Source of the DNA: Allobaculum sp. Allo2
Lineage (GTDB): Bacteria > Bacillota_I > Bacilli_A > Erysipelotrichales > Erysipelotrichaceae
Direction of reading: 5' to 3'
Length of the DNA: 64,000 nucleotides
Assembly (NCBI RefSeq): GCF_022701175.1
Contig: NZ_CP078088.1
Span: forward strand, 1,178,001 to 1,242,000
The notes beneath the pieces were generated by a model. It did no database searches, was not told the origin of the DNA, and was given only the letters and a program-made list of their open reading frames with translations. Below are positions 1 through 9,078 of this stretch, piece after piece; positions within the stretch are counted from its first letter, which is position 1, and the number at the start of each line of letters is the position of its first letter. A program made the position numbers and the translations under genes.

Positions 1-2
1 GT

Positions 3-293
3 CAAACCTATGACATTTCTTTAGAAGAGTTTGAACAGTGGCTAGAAGAGAATCCTACAATGAAAGAAGCCCACGATCTCAACATCATTAAGCATATTGA
101 CGGTCACGTGTGCCTAGTGAAACCAAATTTATGTTCGCCGGTCAGTCCATCAAATTTATCTGAGTATGCCCGAATGCATATGGATGAATTCTGCCTTGTT
201 TTTAACGAAAACAAATCTCGAAATTCTTATGGAGACAATTCATCCATCCAAAACCCGAATCGTGCTGTTCCTGTTGATACTTTTAAAAGGTGA
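3..293 (+). CDS. Hypothetical phage protein, 5' end cut by window
   Basis: An open frame runs in from the window edge and stops at 293. About 96 residues are visible, beginning QTYDISLEEFEQWLEENP, and the middle is acidic and mixed. I do not recognise a family. A second frame is also open from about 166 to 357, so the C-terminus may be affected by a missing base. The position next to a helix-turn-helix gene suggests a small regulator or its partner, but nothing in the sequence proves this. Confidence 0.4.
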   Translation, partial: QTYDISLEEFEQWLEENPTMKEAHDLNIIKHIDGHVCLVKPNLCSPVSPSNLSEYARMHMDEFCLVFNENKSRNSYGDNSSIQNPNRAVPVDTFKR

Positions 294-733
294 AACAGAT
301 CATTCTGACAAACCCAACCAACCAGGAAGCAATGCAGTGGATCAAGAAACAAAGTGACGATATTCGCAATACACTGCGGACACTTGTTCAAGAGTTGAGC
401 GCCGATACCAAAACTCTAAAAAAGTGGTCTGGATATACTACTGAAGCCATAGCCTATCAGGGTCATATAAGCGAAAGTGCGTTCAAAAATATCCTTTCTA
501 GCAAAACCGAGGAGCCAAAACTCGAGACGCTCATCTGCCTTTGTTTTGGTATGAAATTGCCATACAAGCTTTCACTTGCTCTTTTGGAAGCCGGTGGAAA
601 ACACCTCAATAATTCTGAAACGCAATCTTGCTACGATGAGATATTGCAGAACTATACATATGATTCACTCGAAGTCGCCAACGCATATCTAGCCTGGTGC
701 GATATAAAACCTCTAGGAAATCCGTTGGATTAG
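290..733 (+). CDS. Helix-turn-helix-like regulator
   Basis: Codes for about 147 residues from a GTG at 290; an in-frame ATG at 332 with AGGAAG just upstream is an equally good start. Residues about 45-110 resemble an XRE-type DNA-binding fold (motif ISESAFKNILSSKTEEPKLE, then a leucine-rich segment). The C-terminal 40 residues are acidic. It is followed directly by a strong terminator hairpin, so it ends its transcription unit. The likely role is control of phage or host genes; the target is unknown. The HTH assignment is by pattern only. Confidence 0.5.
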   Translation: MKQIILTNPTNQEAMQWIKKQSDDIRNTLRTLVQELSADTKTLKKWSGYTTEAIAYQGHISESAFKNILSSKTEEPKLETLICLCFGMKLPYKLSLALLEAGGKHLNNSETQSCYDEILQNYTYDSLEVANAYLAWCDIKPLGNPLD

Positions 734-765
734 GTATTTCAAGTAACCAAATCAACCCCTGTAAA

Positions 766-812
766 AACCTCCAGAACGCGGAAACCAACCATTGTTCGGA
801 GGCTTTTTTGTG
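766..812 (+). terminator. Intrinsic terminator after the HTH gene
   Basis: CCTCC-AGAAC pairs with GTTC-GGAGG across a short loop and is followed by CTTTTTTG. It closes the first two genes. The next ~270 bases hold no gene; they contain a small GGCACTT/AGTGCC hairpin near 866-881. Confidence 0.75.
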
Positions 813-1022
813 CTCGTACTTTATTTAAAGCATTAGTTGTACGTTGCTTCACCACAATCATTGGGCACTTGAAGTGCCTTTCACCATTTCCGTCACCCAC
901 GTATTCTGACTATGCGAGGCAGCCAATGCCTCTAGAAAGTCAAAATCCTACACGGTGGCCACCGGACTGGATTCATTAAACCGAATGCCGAGTCCGTCAT
1001 CTTTACTACGTCTTTTTCTGTA

Positions 1023-1051
1023 TGCCTGCGGACTCAGTCTGCAGGTTTTTG
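1023..1051 (+). terminator. Hairpin with T tract just before the next gene
   Basis: CCTGCGGACT pairs with AGTCTGCAGG with one mismatch, followed by TTTTTGTTTT. It lies about 30 bases upstream of the next coding start, a placement seen repeatedly in this phage. Confidence 0.6.
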
Positions 1052-1081
1052 TTTTCCGGTCGGTGGGACCGAGTCGGAAAA

Positions 1082-1522
1082 GTGCTCATCAGATATGAAG
1101 ACAACTACATCGAAATCCCAGTAAACCCAGAAGAATGCCCCTATGACCAGGAGTGGTTCGAAGAAAACATCAACAAGCCGGAATACAACATCTGGCACCG
1201 TGAAACCCGCCATCTTGATGGCCGTTATAACGGAACCGACGAAGCAACACTTTATCTGTGGGACCAGGTAGCCGCCAATGCTCCATCGCTCGAAGAGACG
1301 GTCTCCAACAAGATCCTCGAAGAAGACATCCACGCCTGGATTGACCAGGTCTTGGACGAATACGAGAAAGACCTGTTCCTCTCCGTCGCCTACGATCGTG
1401 TCTGCACCACTCAAGAGTATGCCGCGATGCACGATCTCAAAGCTACAACAGTCAGAAAAAGACTGGAGCGTGTTCGAACAAAAATGAAAAAGCTGTCACG
1501 CAGTCCCCATTCTCGTGGCTAA
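1082..1522 (+). CDS. Sigma-70 region 4-like phage regulator
   Basis: Codes for about 147 residues from GTG 1082, giving MLIRYEDNYIEIPV; longer starts upstream would run through the hairpin at 1023-1051 and are disfavoured. The C-terminal third is a sigma region 4-like helix-turn-helix: LFLSVAYDRVCTTQEYAAMH, then KATTVRKRLERVRTKMKKL as the recognition helix. The N-terminal half, starting LIRYEDNYIEIPVNPEE, resembles small sigma-like proteins of Firmicute mobile elements. It probably activates phage early genes. A hypothetical gene and the antirepressor follow closely. The ribosome binding site is weak, so the exact start is uncertain. Confidence 0.6.
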   Translation: MLIRYEDNYIEIPVNPEECPYDQEWFEENINKPEYNIWHRETRHLDGRYNGTDEATLYLWDQVAANAPSLEETVSNKILEEDIHAWIDQVLDEYEKDLFLSVAYDRVCTTQEYAAMHDLKATTVRKRLERVRTKMKKLSRSPHSRG

Positions 1523-1541
1523 CCAGTGAGGAGGTATCCAA

Positions 1542-1907
1542 ATGAAAAACTTGGAAGCAATCAGCCAGGAAATGCTGAAAGCCAGCATCGACCTTTTCTT
1601 AAAAGCCGAAGACGAAGAAGCAATCTTCTCTCTGCTCCATCGTATCACTGAGAATCCCGCACCAGTCGGAATTATCCAGATCGCCAAAGACTACGATCAA
1701 TCACCGTTTGTGATGGAAGAAATGCTCGATGCCATGGATTGGACTTATCACGGGTTCGTCAATCCAACACACCTTGCACAGGGTCTGTGCGTCGTTGACC
1801 GAAAAGGTCAGCTGAGAATCACACCAGCAGGTCGAATCAAACTTCTGCTGGACTTCATGAAGGATGGGTTTCTTCCCGTCGTCAAAGAAAACAAGGAGGC
1901 AGCATGA
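1542..1907 (+). CDS. Hypothetical protein upstream of antirepressor
   Basis: A 121-residue soluble protein with a good ribosome binding site (GAGGAGG, eight bases before ATG). The first half is helical and acidic (MLKASIDLFLKAEDEEAIFS). The middle, VGIIQIAKDYDQSPFVMEEM, has the look of a winged-helix segment. Its stop codon overlaps the antirepressor start by four bases (ATGA), so the two are co-translated. I do not recognise a named family; a DNA-binding partner of the antirepressor is a guess. Confidence 0.6.
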   Translation: MKNLEAISQEMLKASIDLFLKAEDEEAIFSLLHRITENPAPVGIIQIAKDYDQSPFVMEEMLDAMDWTYHGFVNPTHLAQGLCVVDRKGQLRITPAGRIKLLLDFMKDGFLPVVKENKEAA

Positions 1908-2647
1908 ACGAATTGATCCGCTACAACACCGAAAACGAACCCTACATCGAGGGTCGCGCGCTCCATCAGGCACTGGGCGTTAAGTCGAAATATGCCGACT
2001 GGTTCTCCAGAGCGTGTGAATACGGCTTCGAAGACGGAAAGGACTTTTTCTCAAAAATGAGAAAAAGTTCCGGTGGCCGTCCCACAGTCGATCATGACCT
2101 GACCATCGACATGGCTAAAGAACTCTGCATGCTCCAGCGTACCGAAGGCGGACGGGTCATCCGTAAATATCTGATCGAAGTCGAAAAAGCCTGGAACGAT
2201 CCGGAAACCGTGATGGCCAGAGCCCTTGCTTTCTCCAAGCAGACCGTTGCCAAGCTGGAGCAGAAATGCTCTGCGCTGTTGCTCGACTGCTCCATCAAAG
2301 ACCAGGTGATCTCCGAGCTGCAGCCCAAAGCGACCTATCACGATCTGGTGCTCCGCTCGAAAGATCCGCTGCCCATCTCGAAGATTGCTAAGGACTACGG
2401 TTTCTCCGGCCAACATCTCAATGGTCTTCTGCACGAACTCGGAGTCCAGTTCAAACAGTCCGGAACATGGCTGCTCTACCAGCAGTACGCGGACAAAGGA
2501 TATACAAAAAGTCACACCTGGGAGAATGGCGGACACACCGGCATTCACACCTACTGGACTCAGAAAGGGCGCTTATTCATCTACGAGCTGCTCAAAAGTA
2601 AGCTCGGAATCCTGCCAAAAGTCGAGCGGGACCAAGACGATGAATGA
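1904..2647 (+). CDS. Phage antirepressor, AntA plus KilA-C type
   Basis: Codes for 247 residues. The N-terminal ~100 match the AntA/AntB fold: PYIEGRALHQALGVKSKYAD, DWFSRACEYGF, and DLTIDMAKELCMLQRTEGG, followed by RKYLIEVEKAW. The C-terminal ~110 are a KilA-C domain: DPLPISKIAKDYGFSGQHLN, LGVQFKQSGTWLLYQQYADKGY, ending YELLKSKLGILP. Such proteins counter the prophage repressor or act in early gene control. The gene is intact and overlaps its downstream neighbour by eight bases. Confidence 0.88.
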   Translation: MNELIRYNTENEPYIEGRALHQALGVKSKYADWFSRACEYGFEDGKDFFSKMRKSSGGRPTVDHDLTIDMAKELCMLQRTEGGRVIRKYLIEVEKAWNDPETVMARALAFSKQTVAKLEQKCSALLLDCSIKDQVISELQPKATYHDLVLRSKDPLPISKIAKDYGFSGQHLNGLLHELGVQFKQSGTWLLYQQYADKGYTKSHTWENGGHTGIHTYWTQKGRLFIYELLKSKLGILPKVERDQDDE

Positions 2648-2995
2648 TCACGATTATAAAGAGCCAGGATTTTTCCTGGTGCTTTTCCCGGATCACGCTC
2701 TCAACCATATAAGAGCCGTCCTTCCAGATGGGCAAAGCTTCGAGCAGCTGAAATTGTCAGACCACGGCAGATCTACTTCTGAAATCGCAGAAGTCTATGG
2801 CTTTACCGGCACATTGCTTAATCAGTTTCTGGAAGCTCACCTAATTCAGCAATGGATCTGTACGTCCTGGCAGTCTAGTGGCGGCTATCAGCTTTTGCCA
2901 ACGGACATCACTATCAAGACGTTGTCTGGAATATTGCTGGTCAGCTTTTGATCCACGGAATGCTTCAGGACATTGGTCTTATCCCACTGAACTAA
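2640..2995 (+). CDS. KilA-C-like partner of the antirepressor, frame broken
   Basis: Starts at ATG 2640 inside the end of the antirepressor (GATGAATGA). It begins MNDHDYKEPGFFLVLFPDHA. Residues about 45-118 mirror a KilA-C domain: STSEIAEVYGFTGTLLNQFL, IQQWICTSW, then in the second frame NGHHYQDVVWNIAG and a C-terminus MLQDIGLIPLN. One extra T in the run near 2892-2896 joins the frames and takes the gene to TAA at 2993. It looks like a duplicated half-antirepressor with a divergent N-terminus; function is inferred. Confidence 0.55.
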
Positions 2996-3004
2996 TACAA
3001 AAAA

Positions 3005-3040
3005 CCGGAAAGGTCCGTTTGGGCCTTTCCATATATTTAT
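3005..3040 (+). terminator. Hairpin after the antirepressor pair
   Basis: GGAAAGG and CCTTTCC form a perfect seven-base stem with a ten-base loop, followed by an A/T-rich stretch but no clean T run. It separates the antirepressor operon from the replication genes. Confidence 0.55.
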
Positions 3041-3119
3041 AGGTCTGGCGGATGGGTCGATTTTATACGGATTTATCCGTCATGTCTTGTCGCCTAGACA
3101 GATGAAAGGAGTAAGCAAA

Positions 3120-5485
3120 TTGGAAGATTTGAAAAAGCAAAATATCTGGATTTGTTGGACCCTCAAGAACGGCAAGAAAACTCCAATTGGCGCTTATGGC
3201 GAGGCTACCAGCGCTGATCCAGATAAACATGGCTCGACTTATGTGACCTATGAAGAAGCCATGAAAGCTAAAGAGAAACGAAACTATGCAGGCGTTGCCT
3301 TCGTTTTGCCTGCTGGATATTTCTTCCTGGACATCGACAATCGCTCTCTTGACGATTCCCTGACAAAAAGGCTCATGACTCGCTTCAAAAGCTATGCAGA
3401 AAAGTCCCAGAGCGGAAACGGCTATCACATCTATGGCAAATGCGATCCCTCGCAGATTCCATCAGAAAACGGAAAGCTGTCCTCTCGCTTTTACGTCAAG
3501 CATCCCGACAAGAAGCTGGAGCTGTATGTTGGCGGACTCACCAAGCGATTCTGTTGCTTTACAGGAGATGCCATCAACGAATACCCGCTGCGCGAATCGA
3601 CACAAGCTGTGTTGGTAACGTATCGGCATGAAATGCTGCGCAAGAAGCTGCAGCGAAAAATGGTCCCGGAAATTGATGGAGATGATGAGGAGTTATTCGA
3701 CATCATCTGTGATTGCCGAAGATTCAAAAATAGTGACAAGTTTGCAAAACTGTACGACCAGGGAGATATCAGCGACTACGGAAGCCATTCTGAGGCTGAT
3801 TTAGCTCTATGCAGCATGCTTGCATTTCGGATTGGCAACTGCCCCAGTCTGATTGATACCGCATTTCGCAACTCTGCCCTGTACAGGCAAAAGTGGGAGC
3901 GGGACGACTATCGAATCAGCACCATCACAGGTGCTGTAGAAGGTCAGAACGGCAATTTCTATGATCCCCATAAGGGAATGCCGGACTTTATCGTCCTGGA
4001 CGACAAGAAGCGTCCGAAGGTCTCTCCCGTCAAGCTGGTAGAGTGCCTCAAGGAGCGTTATCACTTCATCCAGGTTAAGAACTCCGGAAAAGAAACCGCC
4101 CAAAAGTACGTATACGAAAAAGGTCGCTACTTTTGCTATTCCGACGATATGTTCCGCTCTTTGCTTAAAGGGCTGATCGAAGAATATGACCCGATGTTCG
4201 TCAACAGCCACGTCATCAACGAGGCTTTGCGCTTGATCATGATGCAAAGGATTATGTAACCCACGAACAGCTGGACGGAAACGAGGATTACATCAACTTT
4301 GAGAATGGCTTGTTGTATCTGCCGACATTGGAGCTTTTCGAACACAGTCCGGACGTCTACTCCACCATTCAAATTCCATGCCGGTGGACTGGAGAACCAG
4401 AAGATACTCCGGTGTTTGACAAGTACATGGATGACCTGTTTCCAGGCGATTCTCAAAGCCAGAAACTCGTTATGCAGTTCATGGGTGTTGCAATCTCCAA
4501 CATACACGGTTACCGGATGAAAAAGGCGCTATTCATGATTGGTCCTGGTGATACTGGAAAATCCCAGATTCGCAAATTCGTCGAGATGACCATTGGTTCG
4601 TACTATTGCACCTCCATGGAGTTGGACGATCTTGAGAAGCGGTTCGGTACTTCCCAGATGTATGGAAAGCGGATCTGTGGGTCTGCCGATATGCGGTTTA
4701 GCAGAGTTCCAGAGCTCAACATCTTCAAGAAAGCTACGGGTGGAGATTCGCTGCCAGCAGAGTTCAAGGGAGAAGCCGCATTTGAGTTTGTCTACAAAGG
4801 TGTGCTCTGGTATTGCGGAAACAGGCTCCCTCGATTTGGTGGTGATGATGGCTCGTGGGTATATGACCGGATTTTGCCTCTGGAATGTAACAACGTTATT
4901 CCTAAAGAGAAGCAGGATGTTGAGCTCATCGACAAGATGCTAGCGGAACGACAAGGGGTCATTTTTAAAGCGGTGCTGGCAGCTAAAGAAGTGGTTGAAA
5001 ATGAGTATCGCTACACCGAGCCGTCCACCAGCATCGGGCTGCGTCAGGAGTTTAGGCAGGACAACAACAGTATTCTTGCCTTCATGGCGGAGTGTTTGGA
5101 GATCACAGATGATACCAGCTGCATGGAACCTTGGTGTACATCGGGTAAGGTCTATGACATCTACGCTCGTTGGTGCCAGGACAATGGACGAAGAGCCAAG
5201 TCTTCTTCCGAGTTTCGAAAGCAGCTCTCTTCTGAGCTCAACAAACCTTATCCGGCTTTAGTCCAACGCAAAAACACCGGACGATTTTTCAACTGTATCC
5301 GGCTCACGGATGAAGCGATCCACGAATATCGATCACGTGTTACCGGATCAGATGATACGAATTCTGAGTTTTCGCCTGAAAGCTCTGAAGAGTCTCCTGC
5401 AAACAATACGGCAGAATCCACCAACACATGTTCGTCTCAAGAAGAGGATTTTTCCTTCCTAGACGATCCTGATTTGCCTTTCTAG
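3120..5485 (+). CDS. Phage primase-helicase (primase-like plus D5/VirE-type ATPase)
   Basis: About 788 residues. The preferred start is TTG 3120 (MEDLKKQNIWICW), seven bases after AAAGGAG. Residues 1-200 resemble a primase-polymerase-like domain, with FFLDIDNR and KSQSGNGYHIYGK. The C-terminal half is a superfamily 3 / VirE-like helicase with Walker A GPGDTGKS, then ERFGTS-like and GGDSLPAEFKGE segments and a WYCGNRLP sensor. It would prime and unwind DNA in phage replication. The frame breaks near 4246 (CAAAGG); one more A restores IMMQKDYVTHEQ and fuses both halves. The last ~60 residues are acidic and low complexity. Confidence 0.85.
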
Positions 5486-5760
5486 TGACAGCATAAACAC
5501 AATTATGTCGGCTTCATGTACGGCAAAGCTTTTCTCCGACATGCTTATTTCTCCTTTACCTATCCCTCTTTCTTATTATTAGTGACACTAGTGACACCTT
5601 TTTTAAAGAAAAGAGAAAGAGAAATAAAAAATAAATATAGGTATAGGGTATATAGAAAAAGAAAAATATAAATAGAGGAGTATGAAAAAGCCGACATACG
5701 ACATGCGTCATGCTCAAGAAAGGCAGCCCCATGTGTTTGTGATGAACGAAAGGAGCCGCT
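5486..5760. other. Non-coding purine-rich tract flanked by an inverted repeat
   Basis: There is no gene here. TATGTCGGCTT (5504-5514) is repeated inverted as AAGCCGACATA (5688-5698). Between them lie GTGACACTAGTGACACC and about 90 bases made almost only of A and G on the + strand (from about 5605), with TATAGGTATAGGG. A replication origin or regulatory region is possible given the replication genes on both sides; this is inference. Confidence 0.4.
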
Positions 5761-6057
5761 ATGCGTGAAAAAGAAATCGAGGCCAAACTGACCAAAGCCG
5801 CAGCTGATTGTGGTGGCTGGGCTTTGAAGCTAGCCTCTCCAACCGTTTCTGGGCTTCCCGACAGACTGGTTCTGTTGCCTTGTGGAGTCGCTTTGTTTGT
5901 TGAAGTCAAAGCTCCAGGCCAAAAGCCCAGACCGCTGCAAAAGGTCATCCATCAAAAACTCCGAAAGCTGGGGTTTTCTGTGTATGTGTTGGACGACCCA
6001 AAGCAGATTCCATACATCCTTGAGGAGGTGAAGCATCATGCAGTTCATCCCTCATGA
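5761..6057 (+). CDS. VRR-NUC domain nuclease
   Basis: Codes for 98 residues with the full small VRR-NUC (PD-(D/E)XK) core: an N-terminal helix with EIEAKLTKAA, the motif SGLPDRLVLLP giving the catalytic Asp, and LFVEVKAPGQKP giving the E-x-K. This stand-alone form is standard in Firmicute phages next to a SNF2 helicase, where it is thought to act in recombination or structure-specific DNA cleavage. The stop overlaps the helicase start by 20 bases, implying co-translation. Confidence 0.88.
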   Translation: MREKEIEAKLTKAAADCGGWALKLASPTVSGLPDRLVLLPCGVALFVEVKAPGQKPRPLQKVIHQKLRKLGFSVYVLDDPKQIPYILEEVKHHAVHPS

Positions 6058-7371
6058 GTACCAAAACTACGCTGTCGATTTTGTTGAGAATCATCCCGTG
6101 TGTGCGTTGATCATTTCCATGGGACTTGGTAAAACAGTCATCACACTGACCGCCTTACTGGATCTGCTCTTCGATAGCTTTCTGGTCCACAAGATCCTGA
6201 TTATCGCTCCACTTCGAGTAGCCAGAAACACCTGGCCAGAGGAGCTGGATAAGTGGGACCACTTGAAGTCCCTGGAATACTCTCTGATTTCAGGCACTCC
6301 CAGGAAAGACTTCAGGCGCTGGCCAAACCAGCAGACATCTACATCATCAACCGGGAGAACGTTCCCTGGCTGTGTTCGCTTCCTGGCTGGGATTTCGACA
6401 CGGTCGTAATTGATGAACTCTCCAGCTTCAAAAACCACAAAGCCAAGCGCTATCAAGCCCTGATGGCCAAAAGACCCATGGTCAAACGGATCATTGGGCT
6501 AACAGGAACGCCTTCTCCCAACGGTTTAGAGGATCTGTGGGCTGAGTTCAAGCTGCTGGATATGGGTAAACGGCTGGGCAGGTTCATCGGCCAGTTTCGA
6601 AACCAATACATGATGCCTGGTCGTCGAAACGGATACATCGTCTACAACTACCTGCCGCTTCCAGGAGCAGCCGAGCAAGTGTATGAAAAGATCTCGGATA
6701 TTGCCATCTCCATGAACTCTGTGGATCATTTGAAAATGCCCGATCTTGTCATGATCGAACAAAGAGTTCTGCTCTCTACTCCGGAGCAGGATCTGTACCA
6801 GCAGATGAAACGGGATCTGGTTTTGCCCTTCATGGACCAGGAAATTACCGCTGCCAATGCTGCGGTTCTTACCGGAAAGCTTTCTCAGATGGCATCCGGA
6901 GCAATCTACTCCGAATCAGGCGAAAGCATCCACATTCACTCGCGGAAGCTGGATGCGTTGGAGGATCTGATTGAAGCCGCTGCTGGAAAGCCGGTTCTCA
7001 TTGCCTACTGGTTCAAACACGATCTGGAAAGAATCCAGTCGAGATTTCCGGTTCGAGTGCTGAACACCGACAAGGATATTCAGGACTGGAATGCCGGAAA
7101 GATAGTGATTGCCGCCATCCATCCTGCTGCTGCAGGGCATGGACTGAACTTGCAAAGTGGAGGAAGCACGATGATTTGGTTCTCCTTGACCTGGTCTCTG
7201 GAGTTGTACCAGCAGACCAACGCAAGACTGTATCGGCAAGGACAGAAAGAGACGGTCCGGATCTATCACCTCATCACAGCTGGAACAATCGACGAAGAGA
7301 TCATGAAAGCATTGAAATACAAAGACGTCAGCCAGGCGAGGCTGATTGAAGCCGTGAAGGCACAATTCTAG
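6038..7371 (+). CDS. SNF2-family DEAD/DEAH-box helicase
   Basis: About 445 residues. Motif I is SMGLGKT, motif II is VIDELSSFKN (DELS in place of DEAH), motif III is TGTPSPNGLEDLW, and motif VI is QQTNARLYRQGQ, in the proper order for a phage SNF2-like ATPase. ATG 6038 follows GAGGAGGTGAAG. The frame breaks in GGAAAGAC near 6303; one extra A gives SGTPRKRLQALAKPADIYII and continuity. With VRR-NUC and the primase it forms the replication/recombination module. Confidence 0.88.
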
Positions 7372-7386
7372 AAAAGGAGTCGCTGA

Positions 7387-7860
7387 ATGGATAACAAGAC
7401 ATACCTTGACCAGCTGGATCGGATCAAGAAATCCATCTGGCTGCTCGATTTGAAAATTGAACGCAAGGAGCAAGCCCTGCACAGCATTTCTTCTCCAGGT
7501 TTTGAACCGCACTATTCGAACGGTGGTCCATCCGGTGATGCTGCTCATGCCAAGAGAATCATTGAGCTGGAAACCTTAAGAGCCAACCGGAAGACCATCA
7601 TGGAAATCTACCAGCACTTTGAGCAAGAATTGGAAACCATTCTGGACCAACAGAACTCAGAATGCTCGGAGATTTTGGCCGATCGCTACCTCAAAAACAT
7701 GACTTTGAGAGAAATCGGCTACCACTTCGGCTACGGGAAAACGACCATCAGCCGAAAGATGATGCAAGGAATCGACAGCTTAGTCCTCCCAAAACAGCCC
7801 TTTATCGCTGAAAATGCCTTCAAAGCAAAGGGCCTTCAGGAGTTTTTGGTCGCTGCTTGA
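7387..7860 (+). CDS. ArpU/DUF1492-like late transcription regulator
   Basis: Codes for 157 residues. The N-terminal ~100 are a helical coiled segment (LDQLDRIKKSIWLLDLKIER). The C-terminal ~55 are a sigma region 4-like HTH: AEILADRYLKN-like, then MTLREIGYHFGYGKTTISRK. Proteins of this type sit just before the HNH/terminase genes in many Firmicute phages and are thought to activate late transcription. SD AAAAGGAG lies eight bases before ATG. It ends just before direct repeats of GGGACAAG. Confidence 0.78.
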   Translation: MDNKTYLDQLDRIKKSIWLLDLKIERKEQALHSISSPGFEPHYSNGGPSGDAAHAKRIIELETLRANRKTIMEIYQHFEQELETILDQQNSECSEILADRYLKNMTLREIGYHFGYGKTTISRKMMQGIDSLVLPKQPFIAENAFKAKGLQEFLVAA

Positions 7861-7983
7861 AAAAAGGAACAAGTGGGACAAAAGGGACAAGCGGGACGAG
7901 CGTCTTTGTGATATGGTAGACTCACAAGAAAAGTAAAGAGAGGTCACAGCGAATAGGTTGTGGCCTTTTTCATGGGGGCTTGT
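7861..7983 (+). promoter_or_regulatory. GGGACAA repeats and hairpin before the DUF3310 gene
   Basis: GGAACAAGTGGGACAAAAGG and GGGACAAGCGGGAC form a short iterated motif at 7866-7898. At 7941-7972 GGTCACA pairs with TGTGGCC and is followed by TTTTT, a terminator-like hairpin just upstream of the next start. A binding site for the preceding regulator is possible but unproven. Confidence 0.4.
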
Positions 7984-8199
7984 ATGAATGGACAGGAACA
8001 TTACAACGGCTGGGATTGCTTCGATAAGATGGTCGAGCTCTATGGAATTGATGAAGTACGAATCTTCTGCAAACTGAATGCCTTTAAGTATCTGTATCGC
8101 TGCAAACACAAAGCCGGTGATGATGACCTGTCCAAAGCTCTCATGTATCTTCAGAAATACTTTGAACTGAAATCCCTGCGCGATGTGCAGTCTACATAA
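7984..8199 (+). CDS. DUF3310 (SaV-like) small phage protein
   Basis: Codes for 71 residues from ATG 7984. It shows the DUF3310 signature of GWDCFDKMVELYG, then FCKLNAFKYLYRCKHKAG and LSKALMYLQKYFEL. Proteins of this family are small nucleotide-kinase-like or regulatory phage proteins of unknown role. An in-frame ATG at 7960 lies inside the hairpin T tract and is not favoured. Confidence 0.8.
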   Translation: MNGQEHYNGWDCFDKMVELYGIDEVRIFCKLNAFKYLYRCKHKAGDDDLSKALMYLQKYFELKSLRDVQST

Positions 8200-8228
8200 A
8201 ACTTTCGCCCATTTTTGAGCGAAAGTCC

Positions 8229-8256
8229 CTCCCGTCTTGTGGCGGGTTTTCTTTTG
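8229..8256 (+). terminator. Small hairpin with T tract
   Basis: CCCG pairs with CGGG around an eight-base loop, followed by TTTTCTTTT. The ribosome binding site of the next gene (TTGGAGG) begins right after it. Confidence 0.5.
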
Positions 8257-8268
8257 GAGGTGAAGTCT

Positions 8269-8571
8269 ATGCCTGGCTACAGAGTAAGAAAACGTGATGA
8301 CAAGTACGAGGTTCTCTATCCCAGCGGGAAGGTTCGCTGCCGTGTGGATGATGGCGAGCTTGCCTATGAGATCGCTAATGATCTCATGAGAGAGCGATCT
8401 CAGGAGCCCACACCCGTGAGGTGCGTGGAGTCCGGAGAGATCTTCAAAGACCACTACGAAGCGGCCAGAGAGTATGGCGGTAATCCTAACGGGATCAAGC
8501 GTTGCTGCCTTGGAATCATCTCCCGTTCGTGTGGTCTTCATTGGGAGTTTGCCGATGCCCTTGAAGCCTAA
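8269..8571 (+). CDS. Small protein with NUMOD1-like DNA-binding tail
   Basis: About 100 residues from ATG 8269, which has TTGGAGG nine bases upstream. The C-terminal 40 residues (CVESGEIFKDHYEAAREYGG, then GIKRCCLGI and HWEF) look like the NUMOD1/HTH motif found in homing-endonuclease tails. The N-terminal half is short and basic (GYRVRKRDDKYEVLYPSGK). It overlaps the HNH gene by 20 bases, so the two may work together, for example as the DNA-binding part of the HNH enzyme. Confidence 0.55.
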   Translation: MPGYRVRKRDDKYEVLYPSGKVRCRVDDGELAYEIANDLMRERSQEPTPVRCVESGEIFKDHYEAAREYGGNPNGIKRCCLGIISRSCGLHWEFADALEA

Positions 8572-8908
8572 ACACCCATGCGGCTGGCCAGGCTGTCCCA
8601 ACCTCACCGACAAAGCCTATTGCCCTGAACACACCAAAGCAGCCAACAGACGCTACGAAAAGTACAGACGTGATCCCGGAACAAGATCCCGTTATGGAAA
8701 AGCCTGGCAGGTTGCTCGTAAGAAATACAAAGCGAAGCATCCGCTCTGTGAGATGTGTCTGGCTGATGGCAAAGCCGTGCCCATGGAGCAGGTTCATCAC
8801 ATTGTTCCGCTCTCACAGGGTGGAACCCATGACGAAAGTAACCTTATGAGCTTATGCAAAAGCTGCCACTCCAGGATTCATGCAAAAGAAAAAGGACATT
8901 GGAGGTAA
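8552..8908 (+). CDS. HNH endonuclease next to the terminase genes
   Basis: Codes for 118 residues from ATG 8552. It has two Cys pairs in the N-terminal part (CGWPGCPNL, CPEH), then CEMCLADGK, the HNH core QVHHIVPLSQGG, and NLMSLCKSCHSRIHAKEKG. This matches the phage HNH nucleases encoded next to terminases, which assist cleavage in cos packaging (HK97 gp74 type). The gene is intact. Confidence 0.88.
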   Translation, partial: PMPLKPKHPCGWPGCPNLTDKAYCPEHTKAANRRYEKYRRDPGTRSRYGKAWQVARKKYKAKHPLCEMCLADGKAVPMEQVHHIVPLSQGGTHDESNLMSLCKSCHSRIHAKEKGHWR

Positions 8909-9078
8909 AAAATGTATGATTTTCACCATTTTTGCCCAGGGGCGGTCTAAATCTCAAGCCTGCTGCTTGACAAATAACGAGGGCGGCCTTTAACGCACGA
9001 AAATTCGATTTCAAACGGGTAAATAGGCCGAAGCAAAAATCGAAAGAAAAAATTTTTAATCCAAAAGGAGGGTGAGAA
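8909..9078. other. Non-coding segment between HNH and terminase, possible cos region
   Basis: There is no gene. It holds CCCAGGGGCGGTCTAAA, then a TTTGACAAATAA-like stretch and GGGCGGCC, and ends with AAAAAATTTTTAATCC. The position between an HNH nuclease and the small terminase is where many HK97-like Firmicute phages carry the cohesive-end site. The cos assignment is by position only. Confidence 0.3.

Noticed and set aside
3087-5485. Two separate genes for primase and helicase
   Set aside because: One added A near 4246 gives a continuous protein of normal family length, and the second half lacks its own start signals.
7780-8613. A 277-residue minus-strand open frame over the DUF3310 region
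   Set aside because: It crosses three short, recognisable + strand genes and has no start signal.
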